Assembly (NCBI GenBank): GCA_963748095.1
Contig: CAVVIO010000070.1
Location: 1-64,000 of the forward strand
DNA: 64,000 nt
Source: CAVVIO01 sp963748095
GTDB taxonomy: Bacteria > Bacteroidota > Bacteroidia > Bacteroidales > UBA10428
Reading direction: 5' to 3'
Both the position numbers and the translations under genes were made by a program. Each line of letters starts with the position of its first letter. Position 1 is the stretch's first letter. Under the pieces are notes generated by a model, which saw only the letters and a program-made list of their open reading frames with translations, was not told the DNA's origin and searched no databases. Below, piece after piece: positions 28,637-38,727 of the stretch.

Positions 28637-29290
28637 ATGAGACCAAGAGTTAAGATTTGTTGTATCGGAAATTTGGAAGAAGCACGTTTGGCTGTGGAAT
28701 ATGGAGCTTCAGCAGTCGGACTAGTCGGTAAGATGCCAAGTGGTCCCGGTATTATTACCGATGAAGAGATCAAACAGATTGCAGTAATGGTACCTCCTCC
28801 GGTAGCAACTTTCTTACTTACCAGTGAAACAGCGGCACGAAAAATCATTGAACACCAGCTGCGTGTAAATACAAATACTATCCAGATAGTTGACAGATTG
28901 AGGGATGGTACATATCAGGATATTAAGAATGCTCTTCCATCCGTGAAACTGGTGCAGGTTATCCATGTACTGGATGAAAAAAGTGTGGAAGAGGCTTTGA
29001 TAGTTTCTCGGCAGGTAGATGCATTGTTACTGGATAGTGGTAATCCTAATGCAAAACAAAAGATTTTAGGAGGTACCGGACAGGTACACGACTGGAAGTT
29101 AAGCCGTAAAATTAGAGACAACGTTGATATCCCTGTATTTCTTGCCGGAGGACTTACACCTGAAAATGTGGTATCGGCAATAGAACAGGTAGAACCTTTT
29201 GGAATTGATGTGTGTTCGGGAGTACGCACCAACTCAAAACTTGACAGATTGAAGCTGGAAAAATTTATGAGAAGAATAGAACAATTCTGA
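28637..29290 (+). CDS. phosphoribosylanthranilate isomerase-like protein (TrpF-like), orphan
   Basis: 217-residue (beta/alpha)8 protein. It keeps the TrpF landmarks: RVKICCIGN at strand 1 (family KICGI with catalytic Cys), LLLDSG (family general-acid Asp), GGTGQVHDW and FLAGGLTPENV, and C-terminal GIDVCSGVR. The glycine of KICGI is replaced (KICCIGN). No other trp genes are near, and this 'MPSGPGII' type is a common stand-alone version in Bacteroidota. It may not act in tryptophan synthesis. Preceded by an SnoaL-like gene. Confidence 0.8.
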   Translation: MRPRVKICCIGNLEEARLAVEYGASAVGLVGKMPSGPGIITDEEIKQIAVMVPPPVATFLLTSETAARKIIEHQLRVNTNTIQIVDRLRDGTYQDIKNALPSVKLVQVIHVLDEKSVEEALIVSRQVDALLLDSGNPNAKQKILGGTGQVHDWKLSRKIRDNVDIPVFLAGGLTPENVVSAIEQVEPFGIDVCSGVRTNSKLDRLKLEKFMRRIEQF

Positions 29291-29349
29291 CAAACTTATA
29301 TTAAATTTTCCTTTTCTATCTTTTAACACTATATCATTAATAATAACAC

Positions 29350-29357
29350 TACCTTTG
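29350..29357 (+). promoter_or_regulatory. -7 box TACCTTTG of the DEAD-box gene
   Basis: TACCTTTG fits TAnnTTTG exactly, and the surrounding CTACCTTTGCAGC is a very common form in Bacteroidota promoters. A T-rich TTTTAAC at 29321 may be the -33 element. This would leave a leader of about 115 nt before the helicase ATG, long enough for post-transcriptional control as in other cold-induced DEAD-box genes (inference). Confidence 0.55.
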
Positions 29358-29478
29358 CAGCAAATTTACAAGGCAGTTTTATATAAATTATTAGGTGTCT
29401 GTAAGTTTCAGATTAATTAACAGAATTCCGGACAGAAAAAGGGTGAATTATTTTGGCCGGGATAAGCTAAAATGATAT

Positions 29479-31176
29479 ATGATGACATTTGAAGAAACAG
29501 GATTATTGCCGGAATTACTACAAGCAGTTGAAGAATTAGGATTTAAAGAACCTACCCCCATTCAGGAGAAAACCATCCCGGAATTATTGAATACAAAAAA
29601 CGATATTGTTGCACTGGCGCAGACAGGTACGGGAAAAACGGCGGCATTTGGTTTGCCGGTAATCCAGCAGATCGATATTAACGACGACAGGGTGCAGGCG
29701 ATAGTGTTATGTCCTACACGCGAACTATGTGTTCAGATCAGTAAAGACCTTGTAAATTATTCAAAATATTCAAAGAAAATCCGGATAGCTTCCGTATATG
29801 GCGGAGCAAATATTGCCACACAGATAAAGGCGCTAAAAGATAAAGTAAGTATTGTTGTCGGTACACCGGGCCGGGTAATCGACCTGATCAAACGGGGTGT
29901 GTTAAAAATAAATAATATTAAATGGCTGATACTCGATGAGGCTGATGAGATGCTGAACATGGGATTTAAAGAAGACCTTGATACCATACTTGCAACTACA
30001 CCAAACGAGAAACGCACCATGCTGTTCTCGGCTACTATGCCCCGGGAAATTGCTACTATTGCGGCCACGTATATGGAAAACCCGGTAGAGATTTCTGTAG
30101 GGAAACGTAATATCAGCGCAGAAACCCTTCAACATGAATATTATCTAGTACACGCCAAACATCGGTATGAAGTATTGAAACGAATTGCCGATATTCATCC
30201 GAATATATACGGAATAGTATTTTGCCGTACACGTCAGGAAACCAAGGAAGTAGCAGATAAGTTAATGGAAGACGGTTATAATGCCGATGCCCTCCATGGT
30301 GACTTGTCGCAACCGCAACGTGATATGGTTATGAACCGTTTCCGTCAGAAACATCTGCAAATATTGGTAGCTACCGATGTGGCTGCCCGCGGCCTCGACG
30401 TTTCAGATCTTTCCCATATCATCAATTTTAACCTGCCCGATGATCTCGAAGTATATATTCACCGTAGCGGCAGAACCGGAAGAGCAGGGAAGAAAGGAAT
30501 TTGCATATCGATTATCCACACGCGAGAAACAAGGAAAATCAGGGATCTGGAAAAACTGGCAGGTACAAAGTTTATTCGGAGATTAGTTCCTGGGGGAAAG
30601 GAAATCTGCGAAAAACAACTTTTTAACCTGGTGGATAAAGTGGAAAAAGTTGAAGTGGATGATTCAAACATACATGACTATCTGCCTGTGATATATAAAA
30701 AACTCGAATGGCTGAGCAGGGAAGAGCTGATCAAACATTTTATTTCGGTAGAATTCAACCGGTTCCTTTCTTATTACGAAAATGCACCCGATCTGAATGT
30801 AGATACCAATATTGTTGACAGACAGGATCGTCAACCTAATAAAAGGAGAGAAAATAAAATCGGCTATTCACGATTTTTCATCAACCTGGGAACTAAAAAC
30901 GATTTGAGTGCTCCGCGGCTGATTGGTCTTATAAATGAGCAAACCCGTTCAAGAGATATCTCAATCGGGAAAATAGATATCATGAAGAAGTTTTCTTTTT
31001 TTGAAGTTGATACCCGGTTCGAAAAGAATATTCAACAAGCATTCAAAAATGCAGTTTTCGAAGGGGAACACGTTAGTGTGGAACTGTCGAAACCCGACAC
31101 AAAAGGGAAACAAGAACCGATTGCGGATAATCCTAAAAAAAGAAACAAAAGGCCGAGAAATAAAGTGAGAAGATAA
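29479..31176 (+). CDS. DEAD-box RNA helicase with DbpA-type RNA-binding domain
   Basis: 565-residue ATP-dependent RNA helicase of the CsdA/DeaD type, acting in ribosome assembly or RNA decay. Q motif FKEPTPIQ, Walker A AQTGTGKTA, Ia PTRELCVQ, Ib TPGRVID, DEAD box LDEADEM, SAT motif LFSATMP, motif V ATDVAARGLDV and motif VI HRSGRTGRAG all intact. The DbpA/CsdA-type RRM follows near residues 455-535 (YSRFFINLGTKNDLSAPRLIGLINE), then a short basic tail (KKRNKRPRNKVRR). Two adjacent ATG codons (29479, 29482) could start it. Confidence 0.95.
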   Translation: MMTFEETGLLPELLQAVEELGFKEPTPIQEKTIPELLNTKNDIVALAQTGTGKTAAFGLPVIQQIDINDDRVQAIVLCPTRELCVQISKDLVNYSKYSKKIRIASVYGGANIATQIKALKDKVSIVVGTPGRVIDLIKRGVLKINNIKWLILDEADEMLNMGFKEDLDTILATTPNEKRTMLFSATMPREIATIAATYMENPVEISVGKRNISAETLQHEYYLVHAKHRYEVLKRIADIHPNIYGIVFCRTRQETKEVADKLMEDGYNADALHGDLSQPQRDMVMNRFRQKHLQILVATDVAARGLDVSDLSHIINFNLPDDLEVYIHRSGRTGRAGKKGICISIIHTRETRKIRDLEKLAGTKFIRRLVPGGKEICEKQLFNLVDKVEKVEVDDSNIHDYLPVIYKKLEWLSREELIKHFISVEFNRFLSYYENAPDLNVDTNIVDRQDRQPNKRRENKIGYSRFFINLGTKNDLSAPRLIGLINEQTRSRDISIGKIDIMKKFSFFEVDTRFEKNIQQAFKNAVFEGEHVSVELSKPDTKGKQEPIADNPKKRNKRPRNKVRR

Positions 31177-31207
31177 TCTACCCGTAATATATTAAATTAA
31201 ACTGCCT

Positions 31208-32251
31208 ATGAAAGATAAAATACGAACAGGGGTTTTTTCGTACGGTATGTCAGGCACATTGTTTCATTGTCCGTTTTTACATGTGCATCCGGATTTCGAT
31301 ATGGTTAAAGTTCTGCAACGAAGCAGTAATTCGGTAAGGGATAGGTATCCCAATGTGGAAGTTGTTAAATCGGCTGATGAATTATTATCCGATCCCAATC
31401 TTGATCTGATAATTGTTAACACACCCAATATTACACATTACGATTTTACAAAAAAAGCGCTTGAGGCCGGGAAACATGTGGTGGTTGAAAAACCTTTTAC
31501 TGTAACGGTTAAAGAGGGGGAAGAACTGATAGAACTTGCCGGGAAGAAAAACAGGGTGCTGAGTGTATTTCAGAATCGACGCTGGGATGGTGATTTTATG
31601 ACGGTTAGAAAAGTAATTGAAAATAACCTGCTTGGTCGTTTGGTTGAATTCGAATCACACTATGACAGGTACCGTAACTTTATCAAAGAGAGCACATGGA
31701 AAGAAGACCCGGCTATGACAAGCATCCTGGATGATCTGGGATCTCACCTGATCGATCAGGCGTTGGTATTGTTCGGAATGCCCGGATCGGTATATGCCGA
31801 TATGCGTAAGATACGTACGGGGACTAAAGTAAATGATTATTTTCACCTTGAGTTATTGTATGCTGATGTAAAAGTAACTATTAAAGGAAGTTATCTGGTA
31901 CGCGAGGCAGGTCCGCGATATACGCTGCACGGCACTGAGGGTTCGTTCCTGAAATGGGGAGTCGATCCACAGGAAGAAGCTTTATTACAGGGTATATATC
32001 CAGATGAACCCGGTTGGGGAAAAGAACCCGAAAGCCAGTGGGGTACACTGAATACCAGTATCGATAATTTACATTTTCGGGGGAAACTGGAAACAATACC
32101 GGGTGCTTACATCGATTATTTTACCAATATATACAACGCTATTGCCAGGGGCGAAGAACTGGCAGTAAAACCCGGCGAAGCATTGAATATAATTCGTGTA
32201 ATTGAAGCGGCAAGGGATAGTGACCGGTTAAGAAAAGTTATAGACCTTTAG
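31208..32251 (+). CDS. Gfo/Idh/MocA family oxidoreductase
   Basis: 347-residue NAD(P)-dependent sugar or inositol dehydrogenase-like protein. N-terminal Rossmann domain with the SYGMSGTLFH dinucleotide loop, then the diagnostic VVEKPFTVTVKEGEEL (the EKP lysine) and the alpha/beta C-terminal domain with LDDLGSHLIDQALVLFG (the family's D..H pair). The pattern is closest to the YdgJ-like subgroup. 31 nt after the helicase gene. Substrate unknown. Confidence 0.9.
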   Translation: MKDKIRTGVFSYGMSGTLFHCPFLHVHPDFDMVKVLQRSSNSVRDRYPNVEVVKSADELLSDPNLDLIIVNTPNITHYDFTKKALEAGKHVVVEKPFTVTVKEGEELIELAGKKNRVLSVFQNRRWDGDFMTVRKVIENNLLGRLVEFESHYDRYRNFIKESTWKEDPAMTSILDDLGSHLIDQALVLFGMPGSVYADMRKIRTGTKVNDYFHLELLYADVKVTIKGSYLVREAGPRYTLHGTEGSFLKWGVDPQEEALLQGIYPDEPGWGKEPESQWGTLNTSIDNLHFRGKLETIPGAYIDYFTNIYNAIARGEELAVKPGEALNIIRVIEAARDSDRLRKVIDL

Positions 32252-32287
32252 TACGACTATTTTAATAATTACCTGAAAATATTATTT

Positions 32288-33037
32288 TTATTTGGGTGCT
32301 TTGAAAATTTTAAACCGGCCCAAATGTATCTTTTGTAGAAAATAGGCCAAAGAAACACTTAATACCCCCACACCGTATTTTATACTACGTCGTATATTTA
32401 TAGAGGAAGCATCATCGAAATATTTTGTAGGACAGGTAATTTCCGCGATTTCAAAGCCCGCGTAAAAAATCTGCGCAATCATCTGGTTATCGAAAACAAA
32501 GTCGTCCGAATTTATATTATAGTTAATGGCTTGTAATACCTTTTTCGAAAAGGCCCGGTAACCTGTGTGATATTCCGATAATTTTTGATTCATCAGGATA
32601 TTTTGTGATAACGTAAGAAAACGATTAGCAATGTATTTGTATATCGGCATACCTCCCTTACGGGCACCTTTCCCTAAAATACGCGACCCAAGCACCACTT
32701 CATATAAACCATTGGCGATCAGGTAGACCATAGAATGGATCAACTTTGGAGTATATTGGTAGTCGGGATGAAGCATGATCACTATATCTGAATCTAATTC
32801 CAGCGCTTTGTTGTAGCACGATTTCTGATTTCCGCCGTATCCTTTGTTTTCCTTATGTTCAATAATGTGTTCGATGCCGAGTTGCCTTGCTTTTTCAATC
32901 GTGTTGTCCCTGCTTTTATCATCTACCAGTATTACATGATCGACTATATCTAATGGAATTTCATTGTAAGTTTGTTCAAGTGTTTTTTCTGCGTTATAGG
33001 CAGGTAGTACTACCGTAATGGTTTTGTTATTAATCAT
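32288..33037 (-). CDS. GT2 glycosyltransferase (dolichyl/undecaprenyl-phosphate sugar synthase type)
   Basis: 249-residue GT-A enzyme. Strand 1 VVLPAYNAEKTLEQT, the DDKSRDNT donor motif, a DXD-equivalent near IVIMLHPDYQY, and SEYHTGYRAFSKKVL. These are the hallmarks of DPM1-like synthases, which load a sugar on a polyprenyl phosphate at the cytosolic face. There is no large C-terminal membrane domain, so it is a soluble or peripheral type. Third gene of a minus-strand operon with a GT39-like transferase and a PAP2 phosphatase, fitting a lipid-carrier sugar pathway. Confidence 0.88.
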   Translation of the reverse strand: MINNKTITVVLPAYNAEKTLEQTYNEIPLDIVDHVILVDDKSRDNTIEKARQLGIEHIIEHKENKGYGGNQKSCYNKALELDSDIVIMLHPDYQYTPKLIHSMVYLIANGLYEVVLGSRILGKGARKGGMPIYKYIANRFLTLSQNILMNQKLSEYHTGYRAFSKKVLQAINYNINSDDFVFDNQMIAQIFYAGFEIAEITCPTKYFDDASSINIRRSIKYGVGVLSVSLAYFLQKIHLGRFKIFKAPK

Positions 33038-33062
33038 TCTTATTCAGTATAGTTATTAGAGT

Positions 33063-34718
33063 TTAATTTGTTTTTTTATTGTCAGGATATCTTACGCCGA
33101 TAACATATCCGTTATCATCCTCCAGGATTTTAATCTGTGGGTACCTTGCCTTAATTTCAGGTAATTTATCAAGCCGCATTATAAAATATACAGGTTTGTC
33201 GATATCTCCTTTGGTGAGCCAGGTGATATCTTCAGCTTTCTTGTTTTCATTCATTTGTTTTTTCCCGTAAAAATAAAGTGCATAGCTTTTGTAGAAAGAA
33301 TACACATATGCGTCTTTATCACTTGTATTTTTAAAGAAACTGATAGCAGACTTCTGCACATAACCTTCTATTCTCGGGGTAAGCAGAACTATTGTCAGGT
33401 ATACAAAAATTAAGGAACTTCCAAATAATAATATAATCCCTTTCCGGATGTTTTTCCTGTAAAAGACTACAATGGCCCAGGTTGCACCTGCGAGTAAAAT
33501 AATTCCTGTAATCCATTCGTATCCCCGCCAGTGAACTTGTGCCTGTAAATTTCCGATTGTGAAAGAATGGGTGATAAATCCCTGGTCGATGAGCCATTGT
33601 TTGTAATGATCGAGCAAGGGAAACAGGATTCCTATAGTTCCTAGTAATAATGCAAGAATTGACAACAAGATAGTTTGCCAAAGGCGAAAACGAAATTCAC
33701 CCTGTATCATTTTGTAAAGCGACCGGGCTGCCAGATATGTCATTGGCAAGTAGCATAATGACGAATAATGGACAATCTTGGTCTTAACGATTGTAAATAA
33801 AATTAAAACAGTCCAGAACAAAATAGTCATCCATAATCGGACATCGTTTTGTAAAGGATTGTCTGTTTTTGACTTTTTGAACCCTTGAATGGCAAAAACC
33901 GATGCAGGGAAAACGCCGATCAGTAATACCACAAAATGGTAAAACAGGAAACCTCCGTGACCGGCATCTTTGGTTTGAAATAACCTGATCTGGTATTGAA
34001 TGAATTCCATTACAACATTGAAATGTCCGTTCAATATTTGCAGAATAAACCAGAACCCTCCGACAATTATCAGAACTACTGCAAAAATTACCAACTGCAG
34101 GAATGAAACATGTAACCTGAATTTTTGAATGATCCAGTATACTCCTACAGTAATGGCAAATATCAATATAGCTACAGGCCCTTTCGTCATTACTGCAAGT
34201 CCGAGCGAAGCTGCGGACAGGATAATATACAGGTTTTTTTTTGAAGCGAGGTTAACAGCCAGGATAAATAAATAAATACTTAGAAATATAAAGAAGTTAA
34301 ACCATGGGTCGATAATGCCTGATTTGAAATAAAAAAACGGTAACAACGATCCGACATAAACCAGAACCCAGATCAATCCGAAATTTTCATCCTGAAATTT
34401 TCGTCCTATATTAAATATCAGCAACAGGGATAAAACTCCACACATGGCATCAGGAAACCTTGCGGCAAATTCGTTGATGCCGAAAATTTTCATGGAAAGT
34501 ACCTGCATCCATATAAAAAGTGGAGGTTTTTCCCAGAAAGGCATGAAATTTATTTGGACAGTAAGATAATTTTTTGAAAGGATCATTTCACGGGCCGATT
34601 CCGCAAAGTTGATCTCATCCCAGTCGAATAAATGCACATCTCCCAGAAAAGGAATAAAAAGAAGTGCTGCAACAATTACAATTCCGCTTTGATAAAGTAT
34701 TGTCCTGTTAACTTTCAT
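33063..34718 (-). CDS. GT39/ArnT-like membrane glycosyltransferase
   Basis: 551-residue integral membrane glycosyltransferase with about 11 membrane helices over residues 1-440 and a smaller periplasmic tail. The first periplasmic loop carries the GT39/83 signature FDWDEINFAESAREM (acidic pair essential for metal and donor), followed by PPLFIWMQVLSMKIFG. Such enzymes move a sugar from a polyprenyl-phosphate donor to lipid A, protein or another envelope acceptor outside. The next gene makes such a donor. Starts inside the last codons of the PAP2 gene (11-nt overlap), so translation is coupled. Confidence 0.88.
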   Translation of the reverse strand: MKVNRTILYQSGIVIVAALLFIPFLGDVHLFDWDEINFAESAREMILSKNYLTVQINFMPFWEKPPLFIWMQVLSMKIFGINEFAARFPDAMCGVLSLLLIFNIGRKFQDENFGLIWVLVYVGSLLPFFYFKSGIIDPWFNFFIFLSIYLFILAVNLASKKNLYIILSAASLGLAVMTKGPVAILIFAITVGVYWIIQKFRLHVSFLQLVIFAVVLIIVGGFWFILQILNGHFNVVMEFIQYQIRLFQTKDAGHGGFLFYHFVVLLIGVFPASVFAIQGFKKSKTDNPLQNDVRLWMTILFWTVLILFTIVKTKIVHYSSLCYLPMTYLAARSLYKMIQGEFRFRLWQTILLSILALLLGTIGILFPLLDHYKQWLIDQGFITHSFTIGNLQAQVHWRGYEWITGIILLAGATWAIVVFYRKNIRKGIILLFGSSLIFVYLTIVLLTPRIEGYVQKSAISFFKNTSDKDAYVYSFYKSYALYFYGKKQMNENKKAEDITWLTKGDIDKPVYFIMRLDKLPEIKARYPQIKILEDDNGYVIGVRYPDNKKTN

Positions 34719-35370
34719 TCTTTCTTTTTCTCAATAGTTGAATTACAGAAAGTTCGAGCCATTTTTTATTTGAATGATAAATATACCTGTTCAACAAAAG
34801 TGCTCCTGCTGTTCCGATAAGGGATCCAACATAAACATCCACCAGGAAATGCTGCGAAAGGTAAACTCGCGAATAGGCTACCAGTATAGCCAGTATGGAA
34901 AATAGAAAACTCCAGTATTTGCGATCTGCAATAATTGCGAGACATAAAAATAAGGCAAATGCCGAGGTAGCATGTCCCGAGGGAAAAGAATGTGCGGAAT
35001 ACATTTGAACGCCGGGGACCAGATGCAAATGATACATTCCGTCAAAAAATTTCACAGGACGCTCCATATTGCTGAAAAATAATCTTTTCAATATTTGCGC
35101 AAACAAGCCGGTGCCGATATAAGTAACCAGGATATAAACAGATTTCCTGAAAGAAAACAGGACAAAAACAACCCCGATTATTACTGGTGTTACACCGTTT
35201 CCAAGGTTGGTTAAATATTTAAAAAACTGATCGAAAAATGCAGAATGATACTGGTTCATCCACAAGTGTATTTCTGCTTTTGACCAAACCAGCAGGGCAT
35301 AAGTAGATGGTGCTAATATCAATATATATGGGATGAAGAAAAATTCAGTTGCTTTAGTCAGATTTTTCAT
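34708..35370 (-). CDS. PAP2-family lipid phosphatase
   Basis: 220-residue membrane phosphatase. Five to six helices and all three PAP2 motifs: KRLFFSNMERP (motif 1), PSGHATSAF (motif 2) and SRVYLSQHFLVDV (motif 3 with catalytic histidine). First gene of the operon. With two glycan transferases downstream, a role in recycling polyprenyl pyrophosphate or in trimming lipid A phosphates is likely, but which one is not visible. Confidence 0.9.
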   Translation of the reverse strand: MKNLTKATEFFFIPYILILAPSTYALLVWSKAEIHLWMNQYHSAFFDQFFKYLTNLGNGVTPVIIGVVFVLFSFRKSVYILVTYIGTGLFAQILKRLFFSNMERPVKFFDGMYHLHLVPGVQMYSAHSFPSGHATSAFALFLCLAIIADRKYWSFLFSILAILVAYSRVYLSQHFLVDVYVGSLIGTAGALLLNRYIYHSNKKWLELSVIQLLRKRKNES

Positions 35371-35553
35371 GATAATAAATAATAATATCCAATATATTTT
35401 GAGATGGTAAAGAAAATAAATTTAAGTCAGAAATTATTTACAATTTCCGACTTTTCAATACAGAATCATGAATTAATTTTTCTGATTACAGACCACTCTT
35501 AAATATCTGAATACATTTTCAAAAAAATCTTTTTAAAAGTACGAATAGATATG

Positions 35554-37491
35554 CTACCTGGAGATTTTTATAAATTTTGCCGTAGACAATTTTTTTTCAG
35601 CTTTTATGAGCAATAGGTATGACCCCGGAATCAGATCGCCGACATCAAGCGAAATAGCCGGTAAATTTCCGGTAAATGTTTTTAATAGTTTACCGTTAAG
35701 ATTGACTACATAAATGGTATAACTACCAGTTAAATCGTTGAAATTTAGATGAAGTGTTTTCTTTACCGGGTTCGGAAACACTTCGTAGGATTTTTTTATA
35801 CCGGCATTGTCAATATTAAATAAACTTTCAATACCCAATAAAAGCCAGTCATGAGGATCAACCTGGATGCCTGTTACTTTTTCGGGAAAATATATTTTAT
35901 TGGTGTCGTAATTCGAACGCTGCCGGATTGTAATAATAGTATCACCATTGGCAGTTTCTATTTTGTATGGCATCAATACGTTGAATAAAGGCGTTTTATC
36001 GGGCGCCGATCCCCGTTGAAAGGTGGTAATGGTCAACGTGTCGTTGGCATAAAACCAATTAATATTAACAATGGGATACCCTTCACCAAAATACCACTGG
36101 TTAAAGAAATCGGTTAAATCAAGATGTGTTTTACTTTCAACATAATTTTTAAAATCATTACCGGTGGCTACGCTATCTTTAAAATCATGCTGGTAATCTT
36201 TTAATACTTGAAAGAAAACACTGTCATTGTTTATTTCCTGACGCAGCATGTGAATAATGGAGGCGCCTTTTTTATAAGTAAGCCGGTAATCAAATACGCG
36301 ATTTTCATCATTTACCTCATCATCAGGAATGTATACACTTCCTCCGGGTTTATATTCAACGAAATTATGAGCCGATTTCATCCATTTGTCCGCCTCATCC
36401 TGTGAAACCAGATACTGATCGGATAAATATTCAGCATAACTGGCAAATCCTTCGTTAACCCAGATATCCTGCCAGGTGGCACAGGTAACATTGTCACCAA
36501 ACCATTGATGTGCAAATTCGTGAGCTACCAGACCAAAATCAAAATTTGAAAGTGTAGTCATTGTCTGATGCTCCATTCCACCCCCTATTGGAGCAACACA
36601 GTGCCCGTATTTTTCTTTGGCAAACGGATACGGTCCGAACAACCTGGTATATAACTTCATCAACTCACCTGTTTTATCGATTTTCTCTTTATTATTTGCA
36701 AAATAGGCAGAATCGTTATAGATATAATTCTGTATCAGAATGGAATCGGTACCGTTATCCGGATGAACATAGAAACTGTAATCCATATAATTTCCGAGTG
36801 CAAAAGAAATCAGGTAATAGGCAATGGGATAGCGCGATTTCCATTCATATCTTACTTTATTCCCGGGTAAATGAACCACGTTTGTCAGGAGTCCGTTCGA
36901 CCCGGCTTTTAAATAATCATCGGTTGTTATATTAACATCTGACGAATCGGCTTTATCTGAAAGTACCTGTTTGCAGGGAAACCAGTTCAAAGCTTCATAT
37001 GGTTCGGAAAGTGTCCAGGTGAGGCTGCCATTTCCGATAACCGGTGATTTAGCAGTATAAATTCCGGAGAAAGCCCCGTTGTTCGGGCCAAATCCCTTAT
37101 AATAAATAATTACAGTATTTAAAGTGTTTGGACGGAGAGGTGAGAAAGGAACTATTTTGAGTTGATGTTTCAGGTGGGTATAACCAACGGGTAATTTATT
37201 AAGTTTGATTGAATCAACCGACAAACTGTCGGATAAACTAAGCATCAAGGTATCCAGAGATTCGGACTTTATCTTAAAAAGGATACTTGTACTTCCTTTA
37301 ATATAGGTGGTTGAATCATTTACTTCCAGATCGAGCCGGTAATATTTCACATCATATTTATTTTCCAGAGCAAGGGCTGTACTTTCAGGAGAAATTATTT
37401 GCTGATGTTCGGATTCTAATGAAAAACTTTTCAGACAATTAAAAAATGATGTGAGAATAATTATCAGGAAGACTATCTTATTTTTTATCAT
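35554..37491 (-). CDS. M1-family metallopeptidase with T9SS C-terminal sorting domain
   Basis: 645-residue secreted zinc aminopeptidase-like enzyme. Signal peptide about 1-24, N-terminal beta-sandwich (about 45-240), then the catalytic domain. Zinc site VAHEFAHQWFGD (HExxH near 324-328) and the third ligand in WVNEGFASYAEYL. The substrate-binding GxMEN-type motif reads GGGMEHQT, so the Asn is His. The last ~80 residues (SYEVFPNPVKKTLHLNF ... GSYLLLIKAEK ... FIKISR) are a type A T9SS sorting domain, so it is exported by type IX secretion. Alone on the minus strand, with the repeat array upstream of its 5' end. Confidence 0.92.
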   Translation of the reverse strand: MIKNKIVFLIIILTSFFNCLKSFSLESEHQQIISPESTALALENKYDVKYYRLDLEVNDSTTYIKGSTSILFKIKSESLDTLMLSLSDSLSVDSIKLNKLPVGYTHLKHQLKIVPFSPLRPNTLNTVIIYYKGFGPNNGAFSGIYTAKSPVIGNGSLTWTLSEPYEALNWFPCKQVLSDKADSSDVNITTDDYLKAGSNGLLTNVVHLPGNKVRYEWKSRYPIAYYLISFALGNYMDYSFYVHPDNGTDSILIQNYIYNDSAYFANNKEKIDKTGELMKLYTRLFGPYPFAKEKYGHCVAPIGGGMEHQTMTTLSNFDFGLVAHEFAHQWFGDNVTCATWQDIWVNEGFASYAEYLSDQYLVSQDEADKWMKSAHNFVEYKPGGSVYIPDDEVNDENRVFDYRLTYKKGASIIHMLRQEINNDSVFFQVLKDYQHDFKDSVATGNDFKNYVESKTHLDLTDFFNQWYFGEGYPIVNINWFYANDTLTITTFQRGSAPDKTPLFNVLMPYKIETANGDTIITIRQRSNYDTNKIYFPEKVTGIQVDPHDWLLLGIESLFNIDNAGIKKSYEVFPNPVKKTLHLNFNDLTGSYTIYVVNLNGKLLKTFTGNLPAISLDVGDLIPGSYLLLIKAEKKLSTAKFIKISR

Positions 37492-37831
37492 AAGGAGGAA
37501 ATTGAAGAATTTTACCGTTTATTTTTCTTATATATTTATATAAAATGTAAATATAGAGAGAATCCGGTAATCGATAATCTTAAAAAACTTTAAAATATTT
37601 TTGGTTTTTAATGATTGTGAATAAGGATGGTATCTTGATTTCAATGAATTGTGAACAGAGCTTCATGAACAAGTTATACAACTGAAAATTTTCAGACAGG
37701 CTTTTAATTAATTATTAGTAGTTTGTCAACGACCAAAAAACAATATCCACAGTTGCTTATAGCGAAGCAGGTATTTGTAATTAAGAAAGAAAATAGCCAA
37801 TTTCAGTTTGGTATAGATAAGTCATTCATCC

Positions 37832-37900
37832 AAAAAAATAGCCCCGGCACCACCCGGGGCTAAAACACCTAAAACTAATTAAACCCTATCAAACGAAAAA
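37832..37900 (-). ncRNA. array element A: candidate small RNA with intrinsic terminator
   Basis: Read on the minus strand: conserved ATAGGGTTTAATTAG, then TTTTAGGTG, then the stem AGCCCCGG/CCGGGGCT (+ strand 37840-37847 and 37854-37861, 6-nt loop) followed by TATTTTTTT. The T-run exists only on the minus strand, so this is the side on which it terminates. Product type and promoter are inferred. Confidence 0.6.
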
Positions 37901-38055
37901 ACTTAACTTAACTTATTTCATATTGACTCTCTTTAATGTTTATTTACTAAACCTTCTGATAGTAAAACAGATGAGTTATATTTTTGTTGTTGTCAAATTA
38001 ATGATATTTCATATAACTAATTAATGACTAAAATCATCATTAAAATAATAAGCAT

Positions 38056-38121
38056 AAAAAAACCCCGGCACCACCCGGGGTTAAAACACCTAATACTAAT
38101 TAAACCCTATCAAATGAAAAA
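38056..38121 (-). ncRNA. array element B: candidate small RNA with intrinsic terminator
   Basis: Same boxes as element A. Stem AACCCCGG/CCGGGGTT at 38061-38068 and 38075-38082: the second pair is A-T instead of G-C, a compensated change. A T-run follows on the minus strand. The flanking sequence is unlike that of the other copies. Confidence 0.6.
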
Positions 38122-38356
38122 CTCTATTTTAATAATTTCTTCTTTCAGTACATATAACGCTCAGTATATTGAAAAGTTCTGTCTCGGAGAATGATATAGC
38201 TAACATAGATTTGGTGATTTTAATTATCTGAATGGAGTTGTTTTGCTTTATATAAAATCAGCAAATTATATATCTGTAAAGAGTTGAAACAATATATCAG
38301 TTATTCCTGAGAGTTTTCTACAACCGGAATAATTTAATTCATTAAACATTTGAAAT

Positions 38357-38420
38357 AAAAAAGGCCCCGGATAATTCCGGAGCCATAACACCTAACATAA
38401 TAATTAAACCCTATTAAATC
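38357..38420 (-). ncRNA. array element C: most diverged copy
   Basis: Stem GGCCCCGG/CCGGAGCC at 38363-38370 and 38377-38384 with a new ATAATT loop. One position is a C/A mismatch in + RNA but a U-G wobble in minus RNA, so the minus strand keeps the pairing. Boxes ATAGGGTTTAATTA and TTAGGTGTT are kept while the sequence between has changed. T-run present on minus. Confidence 0.55.
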
Positions 38421-38727
38421 CTACTAAACTAAAACCTACTTACTGAAATTATTCAAATTCATTATGTTTATTAATCTCCATGATCAATCATTACAGTTCT
38501 ATTAAATAACAAATAGATCAGTATATAGTTTTTGGGATATTGATGATATTTCTTTGTATACCAGGGTGATATAGATCATACTTACTTTATTTTAATTGAA
38601 TCCTAAAATGTGAATTCGTGTTCCGTTAGAATATTGGAATTTTGGTATTCAACGACTTCGGGGCAAACGGGTTGAAAGAAATTTATAGAAAGTTTTTTAG
38701 ATGGATACGAATTTATTCGTGAGACTC

